From: Variovorax sp. JS1663
Lineage (GTDB): Bacteria > Pseudomonadota > Gammaproteobacteria > Burkholderiales > Burkholderiaceae_C
Length of the DNA stretch: 64,000 bases
Direction: 5' to 3'
NCBI RefSeq assembly: GCF_002157355.1
Contig: NZ_LYMK01000020.1
Coordinates: 51,707 to 115,706, forward strand
The notes beneath the pieces were generated by a model. That model made no database searches and was not told the DNA's origin. It saw nothing but the letters and a program-made list of their open reading frames with translations. Position 1 is the first letter of the stretch. The number at the start of each line of letters is the position of its first letter. Shown piece by piece: positions 19,212-27,929 of the stretch. Made by a program: the position numbers and the translations under genes.

Positions 19212-20399
19212 TCAGAGCGCCGCGCCCAGGCGCTGGATGCCCTCTTCGATCTTCTCGACGTTGGCGGTCGCGAAGCTCAGGCGCAGGGTTGCCAGATCGG
19301 GCTTCTCTGCGTAGAACGGCGCGCCGGGCACGAAGGCCACCAGCTTCTCGATCGCGCGCTGCGCGAGCACGTTCGCATCGGCCAGCTTGCCGCCCGCACC
19401 GGTCAAGCGTGCCCAGAAGAACAGACCGCCACCCGGTTGCGTGAAGGTGATCGCATCGCCCAGCTCGCGCTTCAGCGCGGCGCCCATGGCGGCCGCACGC
19501 TCGCCGTAAACCTTGCGCACGTGCGCCAGCGTGTCGGGCATGCGCCCGCTCTTGAGGTACTGCGCTGCGGTGGCCTGGGAGAAAGTGCTCGTGTGGGCAT
19601 CGCTGAACTGCTTGCACATGGTGGCCTTCGCCAGCAGTTCGGGCGGCGCGATCATCCAGCCGATACGCAGGCCCGGGCTCAGCACCTTGCTGAGGCTGCC
19701 GCAATGCACCACGAGCTCGCGGCTGCCCGGCACTTCCCGGGTGAGCGCCATCAGCGAGGGCGGCGGCGCCTTGCCGAAGTAGAGGTCGCCATAGGGATCG
19801 TCTTCCACGATCACGGTCCGATGCTTCACCGCCAGTTCCAGCACCTTCCGCCGGCGCTCCAGGCTGAGCGTGGCGCCGCTGGGATTGCCGAAGGTCGGGA
19901 TCAGGTAGACGAACTTGGGCTTGTGCTCCACGATCAGTTGTTCCAGCTGATCGACCTGCACCCCGTCGGCGTCGACGGGCGCGCTGATCAACTGGGCGCC
20001 ATAGAGGCGGAAGCACTGGATGGTCGCGAGGAAAGTCGGCCCTTCGACGATCACCTTGTCACCGGGCGAGACAAGCGTCTTGCCCAGCAGGTCCAGCGCC
20101 TGCTGGCTGCCGGTGGTGACGATCAGGCCGTTCGGGTCGACCTCCACGCCCTTGCCCTTCATGAAGGCCGAGAGCTGCGCGCGCAGGGGCTCGTAGCCTT
20201 CGGTGGCGCCGTACTGGAGCGCGCCCCCCGGCTCTTCCGCGAGGGCCTTGGTACTGGCTTCGCGCAGTCCCTCGACGTCGAACATCGCGCTGTCCGGAAA
20301 GCCGCCTGCGAAGCTGATGATGCCGGGCTTGCCCAGCAGCTTGAAGAGTTCTCGGATGGCAGAGGTTTCGACGTTGTCGAGGCGGGTGGCGAATTGCAT
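19212..20399 (-). CDS. PLP-dependent class I/II aminotransferase (2-aminoadipate/LysN-like)
   Basis: This fold-type I aminotransferase has 395 residues. ISFAGGFPDSAMFD and LQYGATEGYEPLR near the N-terminus, the GSQQALDLLGK and IPTFGNPSGATLS segments, and the PLP lysine region CGSLSKVLSPGLRIGW match the LysN/aromatic-aminotransferase subgroup of free-standing enzymes. No GntR DNA-binding domain is fused. ATG at 20399 follows a purine-rich GAGAGAG stretch; the longer frame to 20534 has no support. The amino-acid substrate is not determinable from sequence. Confidence 0.9.
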   Translation of the reverse strand: MQFATRLDNVETSAIRELFKLLGKPGIISFAGGFPDSAMFDVEGLREASTKALAEEPGGALQYGATEGYEPLRAQLSAFMKGKGVEVDPNGLIVTTGSQQALDLLGKTLVSPGDKVIVEGPTFLATIQCFRLYGAQLISAPVDADGVQVDQLEQLIVEHKPKFVYLIPTFGNPSGATLSLERRRKVLELAVKHRTVIVEDDPYGDLYFGKAPPPSLMALTREVPGSRELVVHCGSLSKVLSPGLRIGWMIAPPELLAKATMCKQFSDAHTSTFSQATAAQYLKSGRMPDTLAHVRKVYGERAAAMGAALKRELGDAITFTQPGGGLFFWARLTGAGGKLADANVLAQRAIEKLVAFVPGAPFYAEKPDLATLRLSFATANVEKIEEGIQRLGAAL

Positions 20400-20460
20400 G
20401 GCTGCTCTCTCTTTCAGGGGCATGTATTGTCGCAAGGCCGAAGCGCAGCTATCCGGCCAT

Positions 20461-21160
20461 TCACTGGGGGACGAAGCCGCTTTCCTGCACGAGGCCCGCC
20501 AGCATACGGGAGACCTGGGCCAGCCGCTGCGCATGCTCGGCGGGCGTGCCTGAGAGCACGGTCATGGCATGGCCGCGCAGCCTGGCCGCCACCTCGGGCA
20601 TGGCGAGCACGCGCTGCAGCGCCTGGTTGTAGCGCGCGACGGTGGCCTCTGGCGTCGCAGCCGGCGCGTAGAGGCCCAACACGTCCGTGGCCTCGAGCCC
20701 GCCGAGGCCCGCATCCGCGAACGAAGGCACGCCGGTCAGCAGGGAAGTAGCGCGGGAGACGGCCAGGATCCGCAGCCTGCGGCCTTCGTGGTACGGCAGG
20801 AAGTCGGAGATGCCCGAGACGCCCGCCGCGAGTTGGCCGCCGAGCAGGTCCTGCACCATCGGCGTCGCGCCGCGATAGGCCACCGGCACCGCGTCGACCT
20901 GGAAGGCCCGCGCGATCCTTCCGGCCACGAATTCCGGCGCGCTGGCCGGTGCCGGCACGCCGATGCTGGCATCCGCCCGGTGCGCCGCGAACCAGGTCTT
21001 CAGCTCGGCCAGCGTCCTGGCGCCGGTCTTCGGATGCGACGAGCAGCCGGATCGCGCCCCGGTGCTCCTGCGCCTGGCCGATCGAGGATGACATCAACGC
21101 GCAGGCGGCGAGCGATGCCAGCAGCAGCCGCCGTGCGCGGCGGGAGGAGGACGTTGGCAT
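20461..21160 (-). pseudogene. Bug-family (TTT) solute receptor, internally deleted and frameshifted
   Basis: The first 30 codons (from ATG at 21160) give a good signal peptide, RRLLLASLAACALMSSSIGQAQ. The reading frame is then wrong after IRLLVAS. In another frame, from about 21030 to the stop at 20461, the C-terminal two thirds of a Bug receptor are readable: TLAELKTW, YRGATPMVQDLLGGQLAAG, RRLRILAVS and LYAPAATPEATV. The segment with the usual PIRLIVPF...DGYTLL core, roughly 90 residues, is missing. Total span is 700 bases against about 960 for the family. A deletion plus frameshift is the simplest explanation, so no functional receptor is expected. Confidence 0.75.
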
Positions 21161-21172
21161 GCTGTTCCCCGA

Positions 21173-21856
21173 TCAGCTCAACACGGGCGCTTGCGCTGGG
21201 CGCGCGGCCAGGATCGCGCGGCGCTCTTCCACGATGCCGCGGACCTTCTCCCGCGCCGCCCGCACCATCGCGGCAGGCGCCTTGTGCGGCGTGCCGGTAT
21301 CGAAGGGCGGCTGCGGGTCGTACTCGGCGAACAACTGAACGCCCTGGGCCACTTCGGCGCCGCTGACCTCCGCGATGGCCTGCAGGGCGGCATCGATGCC
21401 CGAGGTCATCCCCGCGCCGGTAATCCGGTTGCGGTCCACCACCACACGCCGGTCCACCGCGGTCGCGCCCACCAGCGGCAGCAGCGCATGCGAAGCCCAG
21501 TGGCAGGTGGCCTGGTAGCCGTCCAGCAGCCCGGCGGCGCCCAGCACCAGGGGACCGGTGCAGATGCCGACGACCCACCGCGCCTGCGCGCCCTGCCGTG
21601 CCAGGAAGCGCAGCACCTCCTCGTCCTGCATCAGCGCGCCGACACCCGGGCCGCCCGGCACCACGATCATGTCGAGCGGCCCGCAGTCGTCGAAGCTGGA
21701 GGTGGCGCGGAACTCCCACCCGAGCTCGGTGCGGATCGGGTCCCGGTGCTTCCACACCAGTTGCAGGCGCGCGCCCGGGATGCGCGCCAGCAGGTCGGCC
21801 GGGGCCACGTAGTCGATGGCGGTGATGTCGGGGAATACAAGCATGCCGATGTTCAT
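21173..21856 (-). CDS. DJ-1/PfpI family protein (isonitrile hydratase-like)
   Basis: The 227-residue protein has the class I glutamine amidotransferase-like fold of DJ-1/PfpI. MIVVPGGPGVGALMQDEEVL, VVGICTGPLVLGAAGLLDG (nucleophile-elbow cysteine) and ATCHWASHALLP are diagnostic. Such stand-alone proteins are often annotated as isonitrile hydratase (InhA-like); activity here is unproven. ATG at 21856 follows GGAG by about 12 bases. It is the only intact gene in a three-gene patch. Its divergent neighbour is a frameshifted GlxA regulator, whose N-terminal domain has the same fold and which may have controlled it. Confidence 0.88.
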   Translation of the reverse strand: MNIGMLVFPDITAIDYVAPADLLARIPGARLQLVWKHRDPIRTELGWEFRATSSFDDCGPLDMIVVPGGPGVGALMQDEEVLRFLARQGAQARWVVGICTGPLVLGAAGLLDGYQATCHWASHALLPLVGATAVDRRVVVDRNRITGAGMTSGIDAALQAIAEVSGAEVAQGVQLFAEYDPQPPFDTGTPHKAPAAMVRAAREKVRGIVEERRAILAARPAQAPVLS

Positions 21857-21955
21857 GGCGTCGTTCGCTCCTGCAGGTCTTGAAGGTGGGCGCAGTGTAG
21901 GATTCGTCCTCCTGTCCTTTGCGACAATCTCCCCACGATTCCTGCCAACGCCTCC

Positions 21956-22991
21956 ATGCCGGCTGCACGCACCTCCGGGCGCACCGACGACGTTCATCAC
22001 GTCTGGTTCCTGGCCTACGAGCGCTTCCAGCTGCTCGATGTCTGCGGGCCGCTGCAGGTCTTCGCCCACCGCCAATGACGAACTGGCGCTGGCGGGCCGC
22101 CCGGCCCGCTACGACACGCGCGTCCGCGCCTTTGCCGCCGGCGCGGTGCACAGCTCCAGCGGCGCCGCACTCGAGGCCGCCGCCCTGCCCCGGCGGCCAT
22201 CGCGCATGCCGGACACGCTGATCATTCCCGGCGGTCCGGGTGTCTGGCAAGCCGGCCGGGCCGCGGCTCAGCAGGAGCTGGTGGCCTGGACGCGCCGCGC
22301 CGCGCCACGGGTGGCGCGCCTGGCCTCGGTCTGCACCGGTGCCTTCGTGCTCGCGCGCACCGGCCTGCTCGACGGCCGCCGCGCCGTCACGCACTGGGCC
22401 GCGTGCGAACAGCTGGCCACGCTTTTCCCTGCGATCGAGGTGCAGCAGGACGCCATCTATTTCCGCGACGGCCGCTACTGGACCTCGGCCGGCGTCACCG
22501 CGGGCATCGACATGGCCCTGGGCATGGTGGAGGCCGACATGGGCCGCGACATCGCGATGGGCGTGGCCAAGAAGCTGGTGGTCTTCTACAAGCGGCCCGG
22601 CGGCCAGTCGCAGTTCAGCAGTGCCCTGCTGGAGCAGGCGGCCGGCGACACGCGCATCGCCGAACTCCACCGCTGGATCGCGAGCCGCCTGCGCCAGGCG
22701 CTCACGGTCGGGCAGATGGCCGAACGCCTGGACATGACACCGCGCACCTTCGCCCGCTTCTACCGCCGGCAGACCGGCACGACGCCTGCCCACGCGGTGG
22801 AACGGATGCGGCTCGAGCAGGCCTGCCGCCTGATGGAGTCACGCCGGATCGCGATCAAGGCCGTGGCGCAGCAATGCGGCTTCTCCTCCGAGGAGGTCAT
22901 GCGCCGAAGCTTCATCCGCCACCTGCGCGTCTCGCCCACCGAGTACCGTGCGCGCTTCTCCAGCGAATCCCCCACCGTCCAGCCCTCATGA
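21956..22991 (+). pseudogene. GlxA-type AraC regulator with DJ-1/PfpI domain, frameshifted
   Basis: The gene begins at ATG 21956 with DDVHHVWFLAYERFQLLDVCGPLQVFA, the normal start of a GlxA regulator. It stops at TGA 22076-22078 after 40 codons. From about 22068 the rest continues in another frame: ANDELALAGRPARYDTRV, LIIPGGPGVWQA, ASVCTGAFVLARTGLLDGRRAVTHW, then an AraC helix-turn-helix region (MTPRTFARFYRRQTGTTP, CGFSSEEVMRRSF). The break is in the CGCCCACCGCC stretch and equals one extra base or two missing. It may be a true pseudogene or a base-call error. The final TGA overlaps the nth ATG. Confidence 0.8.
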
Positions 22992-23626
22992 AAAAAGAAC
23001 GCATCGAGCCCTTCTTCGCCACGCTGCAGGCGGCCAACCCCGAGCCCGAGACAGAGCTCGAATACAGCACGCCCTTCGAGTTGCTGGCCGCGGTGCTTCT
23101 GTCGGCGCAAGCCACGGACGTGGGCGTGAACAAGGCCACCCGCAAGCTGTTCCCGGTCGCGAACACGCCGCAGGCCATTCTCGACCTCGGCCTCGAAGGG
23201 CTGGAGGACTACATCAAGACCATCGGCCTCTACCGCAGCAAGGCGAAGCACCTGATGGAGGCCTGCCGCATGCTGATCGAGCAGCACGGCGGCGAAGTGC
23301 CGCGCACGCGCGCCGAGTTGGAGGCACTGCCCGGCGTGGGCCGCAAGACCGCCAACGTGGTGCTCAACGTGGCCTTCGGCGAGCCCACCATGGCGGTCGA
23401 CACGCACATCTTCCGCGTCAGCAACCGCACCGGCCTGGCGCCGGGCAAGACGCCGCTGGAGGTCGAGCTCAAGCTGGAAAAGCGCGTGCCGCCGGCCTAC
23501 CGCCTGCATGCGCACCACTGGCTGATCCTGCACGGCCGCTACGTCTGCGTGGCGCGCAAGCCGATGTGCTGGAAATGCGCGGTCGCTCCGTATTGCGACT
23601 ACAAGCCGAAGACGCCGGCGCCCTGA
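22988..23626 (+). CDS. nth: Endonuclease III (DNA glycosylase/AP lyase)
   Basis: Nth removes oxidised pyrimidines and cleaves the abasic site in base excision repair. In the 212-residue protein the helix-hairpin-helix LPGVGRKTANVVL carries catalytic Lys120 and VDTHIFRVSNR carries Asp138, the same numbers as in E. coli. The C-terminal [4Fe-4S] loop is Cys-x6-Cys-x2-Cys-x5-Cys (YVCVARKPMCWKCAVAPYC). The ATG overlaps the stop of the preceding regulator gene by four bases. The 3' end is two bases from the convergent cobC end. Confidence 0.97.
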   Translation: MKKERIEPFFATLQAANPEPETELEYSTPFELLAAVLLSAQATDVGVNKATRKLFPVANTPQAILDLGLEGLEDYIKTIGLYRSKAKHLMEACRMLIEQHGGEVPRTRAELEALPGVGRKTANVVLNVAFGEPTMAVDTHIFRVSNRTGLAPGKTPLEVELKLEKRVPPAYRLHAHHWLILHGRYVCVARKPMCWKCAVAPYCDYKPKTPAP

Positions 23627-23628
23627 GC

Positions 23629-24177
23629 TCAGATCTCGACCACGACCCACTCGCCGAAGGCAACGGGGCGCGAAGGCCATTGGTCGGCGCGCTCGATGCA
23701 GCGCTGTCCGTCGCGCAGGGCCCAGACCGCTCGGATCACGCCGGCATGCGTGATCCACAGCGCATCGCGCCCGCGGTCGCGCCATTCGTCGAAGGCCTCG
23801 CCCACCCGCCGCATGAACTGGCGCGTGCTCTCGCCGTCGCCGCCCGCGGGCGCGTCGGCGAAGGCGCGGGTCCATGCATCGAGCTCGGTGCGCCCGATGC
23901 TGCTCCAGGCGCGGCCCTCCCAGCTGCCGAAATCCATCTCGGCGATGCGCGGATCGATGCGCAGCGTCAGCGCCGGCCGAAGCGCGACCAGGGCCTGGGC
24001 CAAGATGGCGCAGCGTTGGAGAGGCGAGCAGACCAGCTCGATGCCGGCTGGCAGCGCCGGCGCGATGCGCTCGGCAATGACCCGCGTCGCTTCCGGCGGC
24101 ACGCCCACGTCGCTGCGGCCGTAGCAGGAGCCGGCCACCGCGGTGGTCTCGGGGTGGCGCACCAGGCCCAGCTTCAC
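23629..24177 (-). CDS. cobC: Alpha-ribazole-5'-phosphate phosphatase (histidine phosphatase superfamily)
   Basis: CobC-type enzymes dephosphorylate alpha-ribazole phosphate (or adenosylcobalamin phosphate) in lower-ligand assembly. The 182-residue protein has the histidine-phosphatase motif LVRHPET with His8, CSPLQRCAILAQAL, DFGSWEGRAW, and a second His in WITHAGVIRAVW. GTG at 24177 is chosen because GGAGG lies seven bases upstream. An ATG at 24237 overlaps the cobS stop (ATGA) and would add 20 residues, so coupled translation from there is possible. Family is certain; the B12 role follows from position after cobS. Confidence 0.85.
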   Translation of the reverse strand: MKLGLVRHPETTAVAGSCYGRSDVGVPPEATRVIAERIAPALPAGIELVCSPLQRCAILAQALVALRPALTLRIDPRIAEMDFGSWEGRAWSSIGRTELDAWTRAFADAPAGGDGESTRQFMRRVGEAFDEWRDRGRDALWITHAGVIRAVWALRDGQRCIERADQWPSRPVAFGEWVVVEI

Positions 24178-24233
24178 TGGAGTACCTCCGCCTTCGGCTG
24201 CGGCGCTATTCGCCTTCGGAACGGCCGTGCGGC

Positions 24234-25031
24234 TCATGCCTGCCACGCCAGCGCCAGGTAGATGGCGAGCTCGCACACCTGCTGCGTCGCGCCGAGCCCA
24301 TCGCCGGTGAAGCCCTGCAGCCGGCGCAGCAGCAGCCGCGCCATGAACAGCGCACCGAGCCCGCAGATCGCCAGCGCGACCGCCGCCTGCACCGGCGGAT
24401 GCGCCACCAGCAGCAATGCCGCGGCCGGCAATGCATACAGCACGCCCACCAGCAGCGCCCCGCCGCCGATCGCATCGGCCAGCGGCTTGGACTTGCTCGT
24501 GCCTTCGTCGCCCACATGGGGCAGCCAGCGGATCAGGAACAGCGGCGCCAGCCGCGACAGCACATGCGCCGCCAGCAGCGCGGTCGCCGCGCTCATTGCG
24601 CCCTGACCCGCCAGCACGGCCAGCAGCGCGATCTTCAGGCCCAGCGCCAGCACCAGCGCGATGGCGCCGAAGGCACCGATGCGCGAGTCCTTCATGATCT
24701 CCAGCGCCCGCCTGCGGTCCGCCGAGCCGCCCAGGCCGTCGGCGACGTCGGCCAGGCCATCCTCGTGAAAGGCGCCGGTCAGCAGCACCGTCGCGATGGT
24801 CGACAGCAGCGCCGCCGCGGCGGCGCCCGCCACTCCATGCAGCGCCGACTGGGCCAGCAGGAACACCCCCGCCGCCACCGCACCGACCAGCCAGCCCACG
24901 CCCGGAAAATGCGCCGCGCTCGCCCGCAGCATCGTGGGACTGAAACCGACCCAGCCGGCCAGCCGCCCCGTGACCGGCACGCGCGTGAAGAACTGCAGCG
25001 CCAGCAGGAAATGGCGCAGGCCCTGCATCAT
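24234..25031 (-). CDS. cobS: Adenosylcobinamide-GDP ribazoletransferase (cobalamin synthase)
   Basis: CobS joins adenosylcobinamide-GDP to alpha-ribazole (phosphate) in the inner membrane. The 265-residue protein is very hydrophobic with about six or seven membrane segments. It carries the family signatures FFTRVPV near the N-terminus and AFHEDGLADVADGLGG with its acidic residues. ALEIMKDSRIGAFGAIAL and GDGLGATQQVCELAIYLAL near the end also match. Its ATG overlaps the cobT stop. Gene order cobQ-cobT-cobS-cobC forms one tightly packed operon. Confidence 0.95.
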   Translation of the reverse strand: MMQGLRHFLLALQFFTRVPVTGRLAGWVGFSPTMLRASAAHFPGVGWLVGAVAAGVFLLAQSALHGVAGAAAAALLSTIATVLLTGAFHEDGLADVADGLGGSADRRRALEIMKDSRIGAFGAIALVLALGLKIALLAVLAGQGAMSAATALLAAHVLSRLAPLFLIRWLPHVGDEGTSKSKPLADAIGGGALLVGVLYALPAAALLLVAHPPVQAAVALAICGLGALFMARLLLRRLQGFTGDGLGATQQVCELAIYLALAWQA

Positions 25032-26068
25032 GCGTCCCGCTGCGACACGCCGGCCGATTCGAAGCTGGCCATCTCGCGCAGGATGCGGCAGGCCGATTCG
25101 AGCAGGGGCCAGGCCAGCGCGGCGCCGGAGCCTTCGCCCAGGCGCAGGTCCAGCGCCAGCAGGGGCGAGAGGCCCAGCGCCTCCAGCAACAGCCGATGCC
25201 CCGGCTCCGCGGAGGCATGCGCCGCGACGCAGCGCTGCACCGCGTGCGGCCGCAGCGCGCCGGCCACCAGCACGGCCGCGCTGGCGATGAAGCCATCGAC
25301 CACGATCACACGCCGCTCCTCGGCCGCCTGCAGCACGGCGCCGACCAGCGTCGCGATCTCGAAGCCACCGAAGGCAGCGAGCGCACCCAGCGGCGTGCCC
25401 GCATCGGCATGCAGCGCCAGCACATCGCGCAGCAGCGCGCGCTTGCGCGCCAGACCGGCCGGGTCGAGGCCGGTGCCGCTGCCGGTGCAGGCGTCGATGT
25501 CCAGCCCCGCGAGCCGCGCCAGCAGCAACGAGGCGGCGGAGGTGTTGCCGATGCCCATTTCGCCCAGCAGCAGCGCATTGCCCCGCAGTTCGCGCACCAG
25601 CGCCATACCGTTGGTGATGGCCTGCTCGCACTGCGCGGCGCTCATCGCGGGTCCGGCCGACGCATCGGCAGTGCCCGGCGCGATCTTGCAGATGCGCAGG
25701 CCCTCCCGCGGGACGAAGTCGTGCCGCACGCCGCAATCCACCACCGTCAGCGCCAAGCCATGTTGCCGCGCCAGCACGCTGACGGCCGCCCCGCCGGCGA
25801 GAAAGTTCTCCACCATCTGCCAGGTCACGTCGCTCGGATAGGCCGAGACGCCGCGCGCCGCCAGGCCATGGTCGCCGGCGCAGACCAGCATCTGCGGCGC
25901 CTCGAGCACCGGCGCCTCGCTGCCGAGGATCAACCCCAGACGCAGCGCCAGCGCCTCGAGGCGGCCCAGCGCGCCCAGCGGCTTGGTCTTGTGGTCCAGC
26001 AGGTGCTGCAGGCGGCCGGCGAGCACGGCATCGTCGATCGCCGCGATGGCGGGAAGTTCAAGCGTCAT
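25028..26068 (-). CDS. cobT: Nicotinate-nucleotide--dimethylbenzimidazole phosphoribosyltransferase
   Basis: CobT activates dimethylbenzimidazole to alpha-ribazole-5'-phosphate for the lower ligand of B12. The 346-residue protein shows LDHKTKPLGALGRLEALA, AGDHGLAARGVSAYPSDVTWQMV, the GEMGIGNTSAAS loop and the C-terminal LRLGEGSGAALAWPLLESA containing the probable catalytic glutamate. Length is normal. It overlaps both cobQ (four bases) and cobS (four bases). Confidence 0.96.
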   Translation of the reverse strand: MTLELPAIAAIDDAVLAGRLQHLLDHKTKPLGALGRLEALALRLGLILGSEAPVLEAPQMLVCAGDHGLAARGVSAYPSDVTWQMVENFLAGGAAVSVLARQHGLALTVVDCGVRHDFVPREGLRICKIAPGTADASAGPAMSAAQCEQAITNGMALVRELRGNALLLGEMGIGNTSAASLLLARLAGLDIDACTGSGTGLDPAGLARKRALLRDVLALHADAGTPLGALAAFGGFEIATLVGAVLQAAEERRVIVVDGFIASAAVLVAGALRPHAVQRCVAAHASAEPGHRLLLEALGLSPLLALDLRLGEGSGAALAWPLLESACRILREMASFESAGVSQRDA

Positions 26069-27534
26069 TCGATCAGGGCGCGCAACGCGCCGGCTTCAAA
26101 GTGGGAATCGATCTGGTCGGCCAGGCCGTCGAACACGGACTCCAGCGTGCGCGCACGCGCGCCGAACAGCGCCTGCAGCACGGCCGGGTCCTCGAACAGG
26201 CCATGCAGGTACAGGCCCAGCACATTGCCCCGCGCGTTGCGCCAGGCCAGGTCCTCGGGCATGGCCGGGTGCGCATGATCGCCGGCGGCGGCCATCGCGG
26301 GATGCGGCGCGGTCTGTCCGTGGTGGATCTCGTAGCCCCGCAGCGCCACGCCGGACAGCGCGGCCCAGCAGCCCTCGAGCGCGCCGAAGCGCGTCTCGCG
26401 CAAACGCACCGTCTTGTCCTGCGCGAACACGGTGACCAGCGGCAGCAGCCCCAGGCCCGGCCCGTTGCCGTCCACGCCGTGCGGGTCGATCAGGGCCTCG
26501 CCCAGCATCTGCAGCCCGCCACAGATGCCCAGCACCGCGCCGCCTTGCGCCGCATGCGCCGCGACCGCACGGTCCAGGCCCTGCGCGCGCAGCCAGGCCA
26601 GGTCGCCACTGGTGTTCTTGGAGCCGGGCAGCACGATCCAGTCCGCGCCGGCCAGCTCGGCCGGGCTGCGCGCCCAGCGCAGGCGCACACCCTCGATGTT
26701 CTTGAGCGGCTGGAACTCGTCGAGGTTGCTGATGCGTGGATAGGCGACCACGGCCACCGTCAGGCGGACTTCGCCGGCCGCGCCGCCGCGCTCGTCGAAC
26801 ACGCCGTCCTCTTCGGGCAGGCCATGCTGCCACCACATGGGCAAGGTCGCGATGGTGGGCACGCCGGTCAGCTCGCGCAGGCGCTCGGGCGCGGGCGCGA
26901 GCAGCGCGGCATCGCCACGGAACTTGTTGAGCACGAAGCCCGCCAGCCGCGCGCGGTCAGCTTCGGGCATCAGCGCCCAGGTGCCGTAGAGATGGGCGAA
27001 GGCGCCGCCGCGGTCGATGTCGGTCACCAGCAGGCAGCGTGCATCGGCCTGCCGCGCGACCCGCAGGTTGACGATGTCGCTGTCCATCAGGTTGATCTCG
27101 GCCGGCGAGCCGGCGCCCTCGATCACGACGACGTCGTTGTCGGCGCGCAGTTCATCGAGCGCCTGGGCGACCTGGGGCCACACGCGCTCGCTGCGGCCGC
27201 GCCAAGGCATGGCGGTGAGCTCGGCGCTCACCTGCCCCATCAGCACCACCTGGCTGTGGGTGTCGCGCTCAGGCTTGAGCAGCAGCGGATTCATACGCAC
27301 CTCGGGCACGGCGCGCGCCGCCAGGGCCTGGAAATACTGCGCGCTGCCGATCTCCCCGCCGGCCACCACGCGCGCGTTGTTGCTCATGTTCTGCGCCTTG
27401 AAGGGCGCCACCATCAGGCCCTGCCGCGCGTACCAGCGGCACAGGGCGGTGGCGAGCCAGCTCTTGCCGGCACCGCTGGTGGTGCCCAGCACCATGACGC
27501 TGCGGGCCTTGTCACGCCCGGTCCTCTGTTTCAT
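26065..27534 (-). CDS. cobQ: Cobyric acid synthase (glutamine-hydrolysing)
   Basis: CobQ (CbiP) amidates four carboxyl groups of adenosylcobyrinic acid a,c-diamide. The 489-residue protein has an N-terminal dethiobiotin-synthetase-like ATP site (VLGTTSGAGKSWLATALCRWY) and a C-terminal triad glutaminase domain with nucleophile Cys338 in VLGICGGLQMLG and a YEIHHGQT histidine region. The start is ATG at 27534; upstream codons lie in non-conserved sequence. It is the first gene of the cobQ-cobT-cobS-cobC block. No cobalamin riboswitch is visible in the 155 bases upstream. Confidence 0.95.
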   Translation of the reverse strand: MKQRTGRDKARSVMVLGTTSGAGKSWLATALCRWYARQGLMVAPFKAQNMSNNARVVAGGEIGSAQYFQALAARAVPEVRMNPLLLKPERDTHSQVVLMGQVSAELTAMPWRGRSERVWPQVAQALDELRADNDVVVIEGAGSPAEINLMDSDIVNLRVARQADARCLLVTDIDRGGAFAHLYGTWALMPEADRARLAGFVLNKFRGDAALLAPAPERLRELTGVPTIATLPMWWQHGLPEEDGVFDERGGAAGEVRLTVAVVAYPRISNLDEFQPLKNIEGVRLRWARSPAELAGADWIVLPGSKNTSGDLAWLRAQGLDRAVAAHAAQGGAVLGICGGLQMLGEALIDPHGVDGNGPGLGLLPLVTVFAQDKTVRLRETRFGALEGCWAALSGVALRGYEIHHGQTAPHPAMAAAGDHAHPAMPEDLAWRNARGNVLGLYLHGLFEDPAVLQALFGARARTLESVFDGLADQIDSHFEAGALRALIE

Positions 27535-27577
27535 GCGGGCGATTGTCGTGCACGGCCCCGCACAGGGGGGTCGGTCG

Positions 27578-27634
27578 CGCCAAATGCGCAGTTCATCACA
27601 TTTTGGCGGGTTGCATTTGGATGCACCTGCATCC
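27578..27634. promoter_or_regulatory. Inverted-repeat cluster between cobQ and the divergent small gene
   Basis: CGCCAAA (27578-27584) and TTTGGCG (27602-27608) form an inverted repeat. Just downstream TGCAT-TTGG-ATGCA-CC-TGCAT contains three alternating arms, including the perfect hairpin GGATGCACCTGCATCC at 27619-27634. Such spacing suits an operator for a dimeric regulator. No regulator is identified. Confidence 0.35.
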
Positions 27635-27689
27635 GACCCGCAGTGCCTACGTAGCCTTTTCTGCTCAATAAGCAAAAGAAAAGGTGTTG

Positions 27690-27920
27690 ATGGCTTCGTT
27701 ACGCGACATGGCGCTCACCATCGAGGAGCGCACAAAAGGGAAGTTCTACTGGGTGCTGATCGAAGCCTTCGAGGATGACGGATCCGAGGTCCTGCACTAC
27801 CGACGCGTCAGATCGGCCGCCACGCCGCAGGAAAGCTATTCGAGTGCGCTCGCGCTGGGCGCGGCCGCGCTGCGCCGGCTGGCACAGGCGCGGCCGCCCG
27901 CCGATCCGCCGCAGCCGTGA
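27690..27920 (+). CDS. Small conserved-looking protein of unknown function
   Basis: This 76-residue protein starts at ATG 27690, five bases after an AAAAGG Shine-Dalgarno site. The first half (TIEERTKGKFYWVLIEAFEDDGSEVLHYRRV) reads like a compact beta-rich domain. The second half is an Ala/Leu helix with a Pro-rich end. No signal peptide or membrane helix is visible. It diverges from cobQ and converges with the outer-membrane channel gene nine bases away. I do not recognise a family. The ribosome site and normal codon pattern support a real gene. Confidence 0.6.
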   Translation: MASLRDMALTIEERTKGKFYWVLIEAFEDDGSEVLHYRRVRSAATPQESYSSALALGAAALRRLAQARPPADPPQP

Positions 27921-27929
27921 GGCTGCCGC

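Noticed and set aside
20461..20958. Bug receptor C-terminal frame as a short intact gene
   Set aside because: It lacks signal peptide and the first domain, and an out-of-frame signal peptide sits just upstream, which indicates a broken gene.
23629..25296. 555-codon frame suggesting a fusion of cobC with upstream sequence
   Set aside because: Only the last 180 or so codons match the histidine phosphatase; the rest is the shadow of cobS and cobT.
27535..27689. Cobalamin riboswitch upstream of cobQ
   Set aside because: I looked for GCCACTG and the CCCCCGCAACGG block on the minus strand and found neither; the region is also too short.
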